From Chitinophagales bacterium (lineage in GTDB: Bacteria > Bacteroidota > Bacteroidia > Chitinophagales > Chitinophagaceae): 54,590 bases of DNA. Location of the stretch: assembly GCA_021323755.1 (NCBI GenBank), contig JAJPKJ010000059.1, positions 1 through 54,590 of the forward strand, read 5' to 3'. Positions 1 to 8,305 of the stretch are shown piece after piece; within the stretch, counting starts at the first letter, position 1; each line of letters opens with the position of its first letter. The notes below the pieces were generated by a model that saw nothing but the letters and a program-made list of their open reading frames with translations, did no database searches and was not told the DNA's origin. The position numbers and the translations under genes were made by a program.

Positions 1-797
1 GCGTGGCAATTCATACAAACATTTAATGAAGGAATGGCTGCATGCTTACTTTCCCATGCATTACCATGACAATACAAGCAGCTTATCTGGTTGGTACCAG
101 CATGTACTTTATGAGAATAAAAAATCGGTTGTTCTGGTTGATAGTTTTGTGATCTTCCCAATCCAATCGCGCCCTGCACCAGATAGTATCCGCCAACAAC
201 AAACAATATCAGCACCACAAAAGTGATATAAACTTTATTCCTGTAAAAAGGCACAGCTTCCATCGTAGGGATTCCTTCTTTTTCGTCGGATAACCTTTTC
301 AAATTGCTGTTAACCTGTAATAAAGTAAGCATGATAACAGCAAGGATGATGGTAAGAATTCCATAAAGCAAGCTATTATCACTTTCAGTGGCGGTTCCCT
401 GACCAACAGGACCTTCCGAACCTGGTCCAGCCTCTTTATAATCATCAACATATTTAACAATCGCGTCAATCTCACCATCTGTCAATGATGGAAAAACATT
501 CATTGGTGTCTTCCCATATTGGTTAAAGAGGTCATTAAAATATTTATTGCCGGAGGCCAATACTTTTGCATTGTTACGGACCCAGTCGTGCAATAATTTT
601 TTATCAGTTACCCTGCTGTCTACTCCTTTTAATGCAGGGCCGGTTACAACTTTTACCGGGTTGTGACATTGAGCACAATTGGTTTGAAATAAAACCTTAC
701 CGTCCTGTGCGTATAAATTATTTCCAACAAAAGTTAATGTAGTGAGAAAGGTAATGAAGAAGAATATTTTCTGTACAATCAGTCTTTGGCTATTCAT
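1..797 (-). CDS. Multihaem c-type cytochrome, ActA-like (alternative complex III), 3' part cut by the window
   Basis: Reading from 797 leftwards, 265 codons are visible with no stop. A signal peptide ends near residue 30 (...NNLYAQ). A monohaem domain follows with CAQCH at 41-45 and a candidate distal Met at 99. Two membrane spans come next (about 143-161 and 189-208). After them lie further haem motifs CLYCH (240-244) and CMNCH (261-265), where the window ends. A monohaem cytochrome domain, membrane anchor and multihaem module together resemble the ActA-type subunit of alternative complex III, the menaquinol:cytochrome oxidoreductase common in Bacteroidetes. That assignment is inference; the haem motifs and spans are seen directly. 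The rest of the gene, and perhaps the other act genes, would lie to the left. The next gene, purN, is divergent. Confidence 0.65.
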   Translation of the reverse strand, partial: MNSQRLIVQKIFFFITFLTTLTFVGNNLYAQDGKVLFQTNCAQCHNPVKVVTGPALKGVDSRVTDKKLLHDWVRNNAKVLASGNKYFNDLFNQYGKTPMNVFPSLTDGEIDAIVKYVDDYKEAGPGSEGPVGQGTATESDNSLLYGILTIILAVIMLTLLQVNSNLKRLSDEKEGIPTMEAVPFYRNKVYITFVVLILFVVGGYYLVQGAIGLGRSQNYQPEQPIFYSHKVHAGTNQISCLYCHGNAWESKHAAIPSLNVCMNCH

Positions 798-1028
798 AAT
801 TATTTCACCCGTTGTAATAGATTGGAAAAATCTCCTGAGCCGGTGCAAAAATAAGTCAGGATTTCAACAAAATATCAACATGCAAAAAAAAATTTTTCCC
901 TTATCTGGCGTGGCTTTCAACAGATTGTTTAATATTTTCATTTTTTTGTGTCATGTTTTTGTCAACAAAATTCTGGCAAAAAATCAATGTTATTATACGC
1001 TTATTTAAGCAATATTTTAATTGATGTT

Positions 1029-1035
1029 TATCTTG
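1029..1035 (+). promoter_or_regulatory. Possible -7 promoter element for purN (near-consensus)
   Basis: TATCTTG resembles the Bacteroidetes -7 element TAnnTTTG with one T missing. It lies 7 bases before the purN start codon, so the transcript would have almost no leader. No clear -33 TTG is seen at the right distance. The rest of the divergent intergenic region (798-1042) is AT-rich and shows no other feature. Confidence 0.3.
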
Positions 1036-1042
1036 CACAGAT

Positions 1043-1633
1043 ATGTCTTCAACCCGAATTGCCATCTTTGCTTCAGGCGCTGGAACGAATGCCCAAAAAA
1101 TCATTGATCATTTCAAAAACAATTCTTCCGTTATTGTTGAACTCGTTGTTTGCAATAAAAAAAATGCCGGCGTATTACAGATCGCCCAAAAAGAAAATAT
1201 TCCGTTTATTATCATTGAAAAGGAGAAGTTTATTAATGGTGATGAATATGTGCAAATGCTGAAGGATAAAAAAATTGATTTTTTGATACTGGCAGGATTT
1301 TTATGGAAACTTCCTGTTGGTTTGATAAAGGCCTTTCCCGGAAAAATCATCAATATCCATCCGGCATTATTGCCAAAATTCGGCGGCAAAGGAATGTTTG
1401 GAATGCATGTTCATGAAGCCGTTATCCACGCAAAGGAAAAAGAAAGCGGCATCAGTGTTCATTATGTAGATGAATTGTATGATCACGGGAAAATCATTTT
1501 TCAGGCAAAATGCTTAGTGAACGAAAACGAAACGCCAGAAAGCCTGGCTGATAAGATCCATGAACTTGAACATAACAATTTTGCAAAAACGATTGAACTC
1601 ATCATTAACCTGCAAAATATCGTTAAAACATAA
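1043..1633 (+). CDS. purN: Phosphoribosylglycinamide formyltransferase
   Basis: Transfers a formyl group from 10-formyl-tetrahydrofolate to GAR, the third step of cytoplasmic de novo purine synthesis. The 196-residue length fits the single-domain PurN family. The phosphate-binding loop SGAGTN is at 11-16. The catalytic motif NIHPALLP has Asn104 and His106, and Asp147 lies in DELYDHG; these match Asn106, His108 and Asp144 of the E. coli enzyme. The substrate loop KFGGKGMFG follows directly. ATG at 1043 is the natural start because the first strand (TRIAIFASG) begins at once. No other purine gene is adjacent. Confidence 0.95.
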   Translation: MSSTRIAIFASGAGTNAQKIIDHFKNNSSVIVELVVCNKKNAGVLQIAQKENIPFIIIEKEKFINGDEYVQMLKDKKIDFLILAGFLWKLPVGLIKAFPGKIINIHPALLPKFGGKGMFGMHVHEAVIHAKEKESGISVHYVDELYDHGKIIFQAKCLVNENETPESLADKIHELEHNNFAKTIELIINLQNIVKT

Positions 1634-1683
1634 GCGTCAAAATCAATAATTATTTTTTTATAGTAATATCACGTTTTAAACTG

Positions 1684-2481
1684 TTGCCTTTGCACCGTTA
1701 TTTATCAAAAATTTTGTGGCTTGTGTTGCTTGTCAGCGCAGCGCTTTGCAAACAACAGTTATTTGCGCAGATCACCGTTAAAGGAACGGTCTTCAATATG
1801 AGCCGCACACGACCCCTTGAAGCCGTCAGTGTTACCAGCACCTCCGGGAAGGGCACCATAACGGATTCCAACGGAAATTATACCATTGTTGTCAATGAAA
1901 AAGATTCGATTTCCTTTTCTTACCTGGGAAGGACAACCGTAAAATTTCCGGTAAACAACATTCTCACCTATCCAACTTTTGACGTGGCATTACATGTTGA
2001 ACCCGTTGAATTAAGACCCTTGCAGGTATCGCCACGAAATTATCACATGGACTCTTTGCAAAACAGAAAGGATTATGCAAAGGTCTTCGATTTTCAAAAG
2101 CCAAAGCTGACGCTGACACAACCGGGACAGGGCGGATTGGGTGTCGGGCTCGACCTGGATGCATTGATCGGGATGTTCCAGTTCAAAAAGAACCGCCGCA
2201 TGCTGGCGTTTCAAAAAAGATTATTACAGGAAGAAGAAGATAAATTCGTTGATCATCGCTTTACCCCATACCTCGTAAAAAAAATAACGCACCTGACAAG
2301 TCCTGACCTGGACTCATTTATGCTGGCTTATCGTCCTTCCTATGATTTTACCAAGAACAGCAGTGATTATGAATATGATGAATACATTAAACTTGCCGCC
2401 AAAGAATATAAAACCAAGAAAATTAAAGCCGCCGGTGAAATGAAAAAAGAAAATAATCACGATCATCAGCCGCATCAATAA
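1684..2481 (+). CDS. Secreted protein with carboxypeptidase-like regulatory domain
   Basis: The N-terminus has a basic start and hydrophobic core ending ...LFAQ, which fits a signal peptide. Residues about 30-110 form a CarboxypepD_reg-like beta-sandwich (VKGTVFN, TDSNGNYTI, ISFSYLGRTTV), the module that also precedes Bacteroidetes TonB-dependent receptors. Residues 110-265 are charged and lack a barrel, so this is a free-standing, probably periplasmic or outer-membrane-associated protein. The tail is His-rich (NHDHQPHQ). The start is uncertain: TTG at 1684 and TTG at 1690 are both possible, and TGCCTTTG at 1685-1692 looks like a -7 element, which would argue for a later start. Function unknown. 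Confidence 0.7.
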   Translation: MPLHRYLSKILWLVLLVSAALCKQQLFAQITVKGTVFNMSRTRPLEAVSVTSTSGKGTITDSNGNYTIVVNEKDSISFSYLGRTTVKFPVNNILTYPTFDVALHVEPVELRPLQVSPRNYHMDSLQNRKDYAKVFDFQKPKLTLTQPGQGGLGVGLDLDALIGMFQFKKNRRMLAFQKRLLQEEEDKFVDHRFTPYLVKKITHLTSPDLDSFMLAYRPSYDFTKNSSDYEYDEYIKLAAKEYKTKKIKAAGEMKKENNHDHQPHQ

Positions 2482-2553
2482 ACAGCATAAAATTTTCTGC
2501 TATTTCTTATCTTTCCTGAAATTTCATTCTTTCTTCATTAAATTATTGCCAAC

Positions 2554-3858
2554 ATGAAAAGGTTCCTTTTTAGCGTATTTGCATTTGTTATTATCATTAT
2601 ATCATCGGTCGCAGCCCAGCCCAATAAGGCAGTTCCTGAAAAATTATCAACCGAACTGAATATTCAGGCATCGGGCATGTCAGCGGAAAGATTGAACCGC
2701 ATTGACAAAATTCTTCAGCAGTACGTGAATGATAAATTCATCAACGGAGCTGTAGCAATAGTTTACCGCAATGGAAAACTTGCCTATTACAAAGCCATAG
2801 GCTACGATGATGTTGAAAAGAAAACGCCCTTGCAGAAAGATGAAATTTTTCGTATTGCCTCGCAAACAAAAGCCATTACCAGCGTTGCGGTGATGATGTT
2901 ATATGAACAAGGCAAGATCATGCTTGACGACCCGATCAGCAAATATATTCCCGAGTTCAAGAATCCAAAAGTGCTCGATAAATTCAATGAAGCCGATACC
3001 ACTTACACCACGGTCCCTGCAAAAAGAGAAGTGACCATTCGCGATCTATTAACGCATACATCCGGCATTGGATACGCGCAGATCGGTTCACCGACAATGA
3101 ATGCGATCTACTACAAAGCAGGCGTCATTGGCGGCATCGGAGTGAACAAATATATTTTAGCCGATAAAATGAAAGCCCTCGGCTCGCTTCCGCTTTTTCA
3201 TCAACCCGGAGAAAAATGGACCTATGGACTTAATGTTGATTTGCTGGGCTATTTGGTTGAAGTAATTTCCGGGAAATCGCTGGCTGATTTTTTTCGCACC
3301 AATATTTTTGAACCCCTCGGCATGAAGGACACTTATTTTTACCTGCCGAAAGAAAAATACAATCGCCTGGCAACGCTGTACACCGAAGACTCCACCCAAC
3401 ACATTATTAAAACGCCTGAACATATCAACATCAACGGCGATTTTTACAGTGATTATCCAAATTTCAAAGGAACGTATTATTCCGGCGGCGGCGGACTATC
3501 TTCCACTGCTTATGATTATGCCATTTTTATGCAGATGCTCCTTAACGGAGGCGAATATAATGGGAAAAGAATTCTTAGCCGGTCAACAATAAACATGATG
3601 ACAACAAATCAAATCGGCGATATTCCATTTGGTGATAATAAATTCGGATTGGGATTTGAAATTATTACTGCGAAAGGAAGTGCAAAATCGCAGGCCTCGG
3701 AAGGAACATTCGATTGGGGCGGCATGTTCAGTTCTTCTTATTGGATCGATCCGAAAGAAAAAATGGTTGTTCAATTTGTGTTGCAATTGTATCCAAACAG
3801 CCATGGCGATATTCATCAAAAATTTAAAACTTTGGTTTACCAGGCGATCAATGATTAA
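2554..3858 (+). CDS. Beta-lactamase-fold serine hydrolase (class C/esterase-like), exported
   Basis: 434 residues with a signal peptide ending at VAAQ (about 18-22). The catalytic SxxK is SQTK at 103-106. The YxN motif is YGLN at 224-227. The third box appears as WGG near the C-terminus (FDWGGMFSS) instead of KTG, which is typical of the EstB-like penicillin-binding or esterase group rather than true AmpC enzymes. Such proteins hydrolyse esters, amides or D-amino-acid peptides in the periplasm; the substrate cannot be told from sequence, and antibiotic resistance should not be assumed. The downstream gene on the same strand starts 44 bases later. Confidence 0.85.
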   Translation: MKRFLFSVFAFVIIIISSVAAQPNKAVPEKLSTELNIQASGMSAERLNRIDKILQQYVNDKFINGAVAIVYRNGKLAYYKAIGYDDVEKKTPLQKDEIFRIASQTKAITSVAVMMLYEQGKIMLDDPISKYIPEFKNPKVLDKFNEADTTYTTVPAKREVTIRDLLTHTSGIGYAQIGSPTMNAIYYKAGVIGGIGVNKYILADKMKALGSLPLFHQPGEKWTYGLNVDLLGYLVEVISGKSLADFFRTNIFEPLGMKDTYFYLPKEKYNRLATLYTEDSTQHIIKTPEHININGDFYSDYPNFKGTYYSGGGGLSSTAYDYAIFMQMLLNGGEYNGKRILSRSTINMMTTNQIGDIPFGDNKFGLGFEIITAKGSAKSQASEGTFDWGGMFSSSYWIDPKEKMVVQFVLQLYPNSHGDIHQKFKTLVYQAIND

Positions 3859-3902
3859 GGTGAACCTGAATTAAAAAATCACACTTAAATCTTAATTCTT
3901 CT

Positions 3903-4448
3903 ATGGATCAGCTGACATTGGGAATTGGCACGAGACTGCAACACACGCATTATGGACCAGGAGTGATTGTTGCAGTCAAGTATGCAACCTATCTTATTTC
4001 ATTCATCAATCATGGTATTAAAGAAATTGATAAGACCGACACGCATCTTGATGAGATCATTCCCGAGCATGTTACTGCAGAAATTGAAACTGCTTCGGAA
4101 TTAGAAAGGTCACTATTGAAAATTCTTCGGTTATGGGGCAACGTTAGTGAAGTCGTTCCACTGGGCGAACGCTGGCAGAAAGGAATGATGTTGTTACAAC
4201 CGTTTGATAAAACTCAAAAGCCCAAGGAAATTCCAATAGAGGTTTTTTTTCACAAAATAGTAATGCTCCGCGACAGGCTGCGCGTAATGGAGCAACAAAT
4301 AAACGCGCACAAATTATTAAGCGATGAAGACAAAGTGAATATGCAGCAGTACATCACGCGCATTTACGGATCACTCACCACGTTTAATGTTCTTTTCAGA
4401 AACAAAGAACACTGGTTTATTGGTGAAAAAGGAAGCAAAGAGGATTAA
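3903..4448 (+). CDS. Conserved-looking hypothetical protein with tudor-like N-terminus
   Basis: 181 residues, no signal peptide or membrane span, so probably cytoplasmic. Residues about 8-42 (GTRLQHTHYGPGVIVAV, then a strand ending HGIKEID) fit the small beta-barrel seen at the C-termini of UvrD-like helicases and CarD-like proteins, where the G-x-V-x-H-x-x-[FY]-G-x-G pattern recurs. The rest is helical and charged. A role in nucleic-acid or polymerase binding is a guess from that fold only. It lies between an exported hydrolase and an exported dipeptidase, which gives no clear clue. Confidence 0.6.
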   Translation: MDQLTLGIGTRLQHTHYGPGVIVAVKYATYLISFINHGIKEIDKTDTHLDEIIPEHVTAEIETASELERSLLKILRLWGNVSEVVPLGERWQKGMMLLQPFDKTQKPKEIPIEVFFHKIVMLRDRLRVMEQQINAHKLLSDEDKVNMQQYITRIYGSLTTFNVLFRNKEHWFIGEKGSKED

Positions 4449-4462
4449 TTCAATTATATTCA

Positions 4463-5659
4463 ATGAACATGACAAAAAAAATAATTTACGTTTTAGCTGC
4501 TGCATTTTTTCCATTTTCATTATTGGCGCAACAGCAATCCTACAAGATCATTCATCAAAATGCAATTGTCGTTGACACGCACAACGATGTGCTTTCAAGC
4601 ATTACCATGAATGGAATGAATATAGAAAATGATCTTACGGGTAAAGCGCATTCAGATCTTGCCCGATTTAAAAAAGGAGGCGTTGATGTACAATTCTTTT
4701 CCATCTTCTGTGACGATCGTTATGGAAAAGGTTCGGCTTTCAAGTATGCGAATATGGAAATAGATTCCCTGTATGCTATTGCAAAACGAAATCCAGATAA
4801 GATGGAAATGGTTGCCACGCCCGCTCAATTGCAACACGCATTGATGCATCACAAACTTGCAGCAATGATGGGCGTCGAAGGTGGGCATATGATTGAGGAC
4901 GATATGGATAATCTGGATAGTTTATTCCGGCGCGGAGTGCGATACATGACATTAACATGGAACAACAGCACCTCCTGGGCGACATCAGCCTGGGATGAAA
5001 AAAGGAGACCCTTTGTTGTTTCACCTTATGGATTGACCGATTTTGGAAAACAAATTGTAAAGCGAATGAATGAATTGGGAATGATGGTTGATGTTTCGCA
5101 TGTCGGGGAAAAAACCTTTTGGGATGTCATCAGCACAACAACAAAACCGGTCATCGCCTCGCATAGTTCCGTGTACAATATCTGTCCCGTACCGCGCAAT
5201 TTGAAAGATGAACAAATAAAAGCGATCGCAAAAAATGGCGGCGTAATACAAGTAAATTTTTACTCCGGTTTTCTTGACAGCAATTATGAAAAAAAATTAA
5301 AGACATTCCTGCTGCAGCACGAAAAAGAATTTGATTCATTGATGGCGCTAAAAACACCCGATTATGAAATAAATCTTTTCTTTTCAAAAAAATATGCACA
5401 GGAAGCTGCAGTTTTACGTCCGCCACTTTCTTTGTTAATAGACCATATTGATTACATCGTTAAATTAGTTGGCGCCGATTATGTTGGGCTCGGCTCAGAT
5501 TTTGATGGTATTGATTCAGCGCCGCAGGGATTGGAAGGCGTTCAGGATTTTCCAAAGATTACGCAGGCATTATTAAAAAGAGGCTATTCCGTTAAAGACA
5601 TCAATAAAATTTTAGGCGGTAATCTTTTGCGTGTGTACAAGGCCAATGCAAATAAATGA
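4463..5659 (+). CDS. Membrane dipeptidase, peptidase family M19, exported
   Basis: Zinc dipeptidase of the renal dipeptidase family. A signal peptide covers residues 1-22 (...FSLLAQ). The binuclear metal site is complete: His40 and Asp42 in DTHNDV, Glu139 in GVEGG, His213 in DVSHVG and His234 in ASHSSV. The 21-residue gap between the last two matches human renal dipeptidase (198/219). The C-terminal GLGSDFDG signature is present. At 398 residues it is full length. It probably cleaves periplasmic dipeptides, including those with a D-residue. An alternative ATG lies two codons downstream. The gene is followed by a strong terminator. Confidence 0.92.
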   Translation: MNMTKKIIYVLAAAFFPFSLLAQQQSYKIIHQNAIVVDTHNDVLSSITMNGMNIENDLTGKAHSDLARFKKGGVDVQFFSIFCDDRYGKGSAFKYANMEIDSLYAIAKRNPDKMEMVATPAQLQHALMHHKLAAMMGVEGGHMIEDDMDNLDSLFRRGVRYMTLTWNNSTSWATSAWDEKRRPFVVSPYGLTDFGKQIVKRMNELGMMVDVSHVGEKTFWDVISTTTKPVIASHSSVYNICPVPRNLKDEQIKAIAKNGGVIQVNFYSGFLDSNYEKKLKTFLLQHEKEFDSLMALKTPDYEINLFFSKKYAQEAAVLRPPLSLLIDHIDYIVKLVGADYVGLGSDFDGIDSAPQGLEGVQDFPKITQALLKRGYSVKDINKILGGNLLRVYKANANK

Positions 5660-5736
5660 TGATGAGATCAAATAACTTTTGAAAGCATACCCTTAAAATT
5701 ATTGCATTAATAAATCGTTTTTGATTATTGAATAGT

Positions 5737-5768
5737 AAATTGCCTGTTTTAAAACAGGCAATTTTTTT
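5737..5768 (+). terminator. Strong intrinsic terminator after the M19 dipeptidase gene
   Basis: A perfect 28-base palindrome: arm AAATTGCCTG, TTTTAAAA centre, arm CAGGCAATTT, then a run of T to 5768. The stem with U-tract reads as an intrinsic terminator for the plus-strand unit upstream. It isolates the MEVHHHP array that starts 127 bases later. Confidence 0.85.
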
Positions 5769-5837
5769 AGCACTGAAAAGAAATGACCGGTTCAAATTCC
5801 GGCACAAATGCCAACCTTATCCATGACCGCCGAACTA

Positions 5838-5845
5838 TATCTTTG
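5838..5845 (+). promoter_or_regulatory. -7 promoter element (TATCTTTG) for the MEVHHHP array
   Basis: An exact match to the Bacteroidetes -7 consensus TAnnTTTG, 49 bases before the first MEVHHHP gene and downstream of the terminator at 5737-5768. A -33 TTG is not obvious. Confidence 0.55.
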
Positions 5846-5894
5846 TGAACGGGATAATATGTAAAGAAGATACAACTCAAAGCAGCAAACTAAA

Positions 5895-5914
5895 ATGGAA
5901 GTACATCATCATCC
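5895..5914 (+). repeat. 20-base coding repeat at the start of all three MEVHHHP genes (copy 1)
   Basis: ATGGAAGTACATCATCATCC occurs identically at 5895, 6698 and 7560, always preceded by AAA. All synonymous positions are the same, including three CAT codons. Copies 2 and 3 stay closely similar at base level for about 105 bases, then diverge strongly. Confidence 0.9.
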
Positions 5915-6692
5915 GGAAGTGCATCATAAAAAAAAGAAATTCAACGAATATTTTCTTGAATTCATCATGATATTCCTTGCAGTAACCCTCGGTTTTTTTG
6001 CTGAAAATCTACGGGAAAAAATAGCTGATTCGCATCGAGAAAAAGAATTTGCGCAGCAACTTTATGCGGAGTTAAAAGATGATTCTATCGTTGCCGCGAA
6101 TATACTGGTCAAACGTTTCGATAAAGAAAAAGACATGGATTTTTTAAGAAGTTATTTTAAGGATAGTTCCTTGATTGATCTTCCAAAAAAATTCTATCCT
6201 GCGTTTACCACAAGTTTATATCTTATCAATTCTTATGCTTTCGAACCCAAAGATGGTATATTAAGCCAGCTCAGAAATTCCGGCTCCATCCACTATTTTA
6301 GAAGTGTTGCCCTGCAAAAACTAATTGGCGATCTGTCTGTATCCATCAACAATATGCGTTACAGGAACGAACAGGAATACCAATTTTTTGCCAGTCCGAT
6401 CAAAGCATTTATGTTACAGCATTTTGATTTTAACTGGCTGGATCAAATTCGTAATGCCGACAAAGACCCAACTATGATCAATGTGGTCAAACATTATTTC
6501 CAGAGCAATGCTTTTATAAAAGCGAATATTTTAAATGTATCCTCTCTCGATCGAAATGAAACCTGCAACATGATCGTTTTTTATAAGCAAATGCTTATCT
6601 CAACCCAGTCCCTGCACTTTACCAATTATATAAACACCAATAAAAAGATTTTACAGGTTTTGCGAGAAAATTATTCATTGGAAAACGAATGA
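5895..6692 (+). CDS. MEVHHHP-family membrane protein, paralogue 1
   Basis: 265 residues, function unknown. The N-terminus MEVHHHP plus HH and KKKK forms a metal-ligand-like, very basic cytoplasmic cap. One membrane span follows (about 18-36, EFIMIFLAVTLGFFAE), then a long helical, charged domain. The positive-inside rule puts the N-terminus in the cytoplasm and the large domain in the periplasm. A motif shared with the two paralogues is LRNSGSIHYF (SGxxxY core). The layout (span, EKEF-type helix, SG motif, C-terminal helices) resembles DUF6090 proteins of Bacteroidetes; that link is inference. The stop overlaps the next start as ATGA, so translation is probably coupled. Confidence 0.8.
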   Translation: MEVHHHPEVHHKKKKFNEYFLEFIMIFLAVTLGFFAENLREKIADSHREKEFAQQLYAELKDDSIVAANILVKRFDKEKDMDFLRSYFKDSSLIDLPKKFYPAFTTSLYLINSYAFEPKDGILSQLRNSGSIHYFRSVALQKLIGDLSVSINNMRYRNEQEYQFFASPIKAFMLQHFDFNWLDQIRNADKDPTMINVVKHYFQSNAFIKANILNVSSLDRNETCNMIVFYKQMLISTQSLHFTNYINTNKKILQVLRENYSLENE

Positions 6693-7468
6693 CCAAAATG
6701 GAAGTACATCATCATCCGCATGTAGAAAGAAAAAATTTTAAGGAATACTTTCTGGAATTCTTAATGATCTTTCTTGCCGTGACCATGGGGTTTTTTGCAG
6801 AAACCATTCGTGAAGGAATTACTGAACACCAGCGTGCCAAAGTGTATGCCGAGTCGATGATCAAAGATATTGAGGCAGATACATTTCAGCTGAGGTCCTA
6901 TAAGGAATATTTTGGTTATTGTGTCAATCAGATAGACACTTTCATGCAATTGCTGGCAACGCATGAACCAAAACAAATACCTTCAGGAAAATTATACTGG
7001 TATGGATTATTTGGAGCAGCCCACAAAAATTTTATTCCCAACGATGCCACTTTTCAGGAAATGAAAAGTTCAGGTTCTCTTCGTTATTTTGAAAAAGATG
7101 TAGCAACTGATGTAGCGAAATATGATCGCTTTTGCCGCTACCTGCAAAGCAACGAAGTAATGAACCAGGGAATCTACACAGAATTGAGAAAATGCAGATC
7201 GCAGTTTTTTGAATTCGAGTATCTTGATATCGCCAACAATATTTATCAGGCAAACAGAACTACATTTCAACGGGAAAAAATAGACTCTTTTATCAATAGC
7301 AATCCTCCATTGTTAAGTAATGATAAAATTCTTTTCAATCAGTATGTGGAATTGGTTCGATCAAGATTTATTCGCGTTACCAACGTTGCTTATGCTGACT
7401 CATTAAAGCAACAGGCGTCAAGGCTGATCACCGAATTAAAAAAAGAATATAATTTGAACAATGACTAA
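6689..7468 (+). CDS. MEVHHHP-family membrane protein, paralogue 2
   Basis: 259 residues from ATG 6689 (ATGA overlap with paralogue 1), or 256 from ATG 6698, which gives exactly the MEVHHHP start of its siblings. A basic, His-bearing cap (HHHP, VERKNFK), one span (about 22-41, EFLMIFLAVTMGFFAE) and a helical periplasmic domain follow. The shared motif is MKSSGSLRYF. Cysteines occur (GYCVN, DRFCRY, KCRS) that the sibling at 7560 lacks. The C-terminal two thirds share little with paralogues 1 and 3, while the first 35 residues are almost the same. No known function. The last bases overlap the start of the 31-residue ORF. Confidence 0.8.
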   Translation: MTKMEVHHHPHVERKNFKEYFLEFLMIFLAVTMGFFAETIREGITEHQRAKVYAESMIKDIEADTFQLRSYKEYFGYCVNQIDTFMQLLATHEPKQIPSGKLYWYGLFGAAHKNFIPNDATFQEMKSSGSLRYFEKDVATDVAKYDRFCRYLQSNEVMNQGIYTELRKCRSQFFEFEYLDIANNIYQANRTTFQREKIDSFINSNPPLLSNDKILFNQYVELVRSRFIRVTNVAYADSLKQQASRLITELKKEYNLNND

Positions 7469-7556
7469 CAATACAAAACAGCGGTTGATCAAAATGCTTA
7501 TCTATATCGTCGTCGGTTTTGGGATCGCCTTTTTCTGGCACAAAATGAAAAACTGA
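7461..7556 (+). CDS. 31-residue single-span membrane peptide inside the MEVHHHP array
   Basis: ATG at 7461 overlaps the end of paralogue 2 by 8 bases and the TGA at 7554-7556 lies 3 bases before paralogue 3. The peptide has a polar basic head (MTNNTKQRLIK), a hydrophobic stretch MLIYIVVGFGIAFFW and a short basic tail (HKMKN), as in small membrane proteins that modulate larger ones. The tight packing on both sides suggests it is translated as part of the operon. It is too short for most gene callers. No homologue is recognised; that it is expressed is inferred. Confidence 0.55.
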   Translation: MTNNTKQRLIKMLIYIVVGFGIAFFWHKMKN

Positions 7557-7559
7557 AAA

Positions 7560-8300
7560 ATGGAAGTACATCATCATCCGAAAGTAGAAAAGAAGAATTT
7601 TAAGGAATATATTCTCGAAGGACTAATGATCTTTCTTGCTGTGACCATGGGTTTTTTTGCAGAAGGACTGCGCGAAAACATCAGCGATAAAGAAAAAGAA
7701 ACCGAATATATAAAAAGCCTGATAAACAATTTAAAACAGGATACGGCCAATTTAAATTCAACCATCCGCGATAATACCAGAAAGAGTGAAGGTTTGGATA
7801 GCATTCTCGCCTTATCTTTTAAAGACATTGATTTGCCCCTTTACCGGCAGCGCTTGTACATATACACCAGCAAGTATGTCAGCTTTTATTCCGTTTTCAT
7901 CAGCGATGACGCAACAATGATCCAACTGAAAAATTCCGGCGGTCTTCGTTATATCAAACACAGCCACGTTGCGGATAGTATTGCCCAATATGATTTACAG
8001 ATGCGAAATATTTATGCGGCAGAAGCGCCTTACACAAAAGCAGGCAGCAACACGGTAGATGCAGAGCAGGAACTATTGATTGGCACATGGTACCAGGATA
8101 CAACCTATTATAAAAATGATGCGTTCACCAATAAAGAGTTGCCATTATTGGATAAGGATCCAAAAAAATTGCAAATATTCTTTAATAAAATTTCTTTTGA
8201 AATTGGATGGACACGAAATTATATTGTCGCCCTGAAGGAATCACTGCCTTATACCATTCGATTGATCGCTTTTTTGAAAAAAGAATATGATATTGAATGA
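7560..8300 (+). CDS. MEVHHHP-family membrane protein, paralogue 3
   Basis: 246 residues. N-terminal MEVHHHPKVEKKNFKEY, span about 19-38 (EGLMIFLAVTMGFFAE), then KEKETEYIKSLINNLKQD, a helix of the type that follows the span in DUF6090-like proteins, and the family motif LKNSGGLRYI. The predicted topology is short cytoplasmic N-terminus and periplasmic helical domain. Base-level similarity to paralogue 2 is high over the first 105 bases (by eye close to 90 percent) and then drops sharply. Function unknown. The gene ends 5 bases before the convergent zinc-ribbon gene. Confidence 0.8.
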   Translation: MEVHHHPKVEKKNFKEYILEGLMIFLAVTMGFFAEGLRENISDKEKETEYIKSLINNLKQDTANLNSTIRDNTRKSEGLDSILALSFKDIDLPLYRQRLYIYTSKYVSFYSVFISDDATMIQLKNSGGLRYIKHSHVADSIAQYDLQMRNIYAAEAPYTKAGSNTVDAEQELLIGTWYQDTTYYKNDAFTNKELPLLDKDPKKLQIFFNKISFEIGWTRNYIVALKESLPYTIRLIAFLKKEYDIE

Positions 8301-8305
8301 CCGGA

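Noticed and set aside
2554-3858. Beta-lactamase-fold gene as an antibiotic resistance gene
   Set aside because: WGG in place of the KTG box and the EstB-like pattern fit an esterase or peptidase; resistance is not supported.
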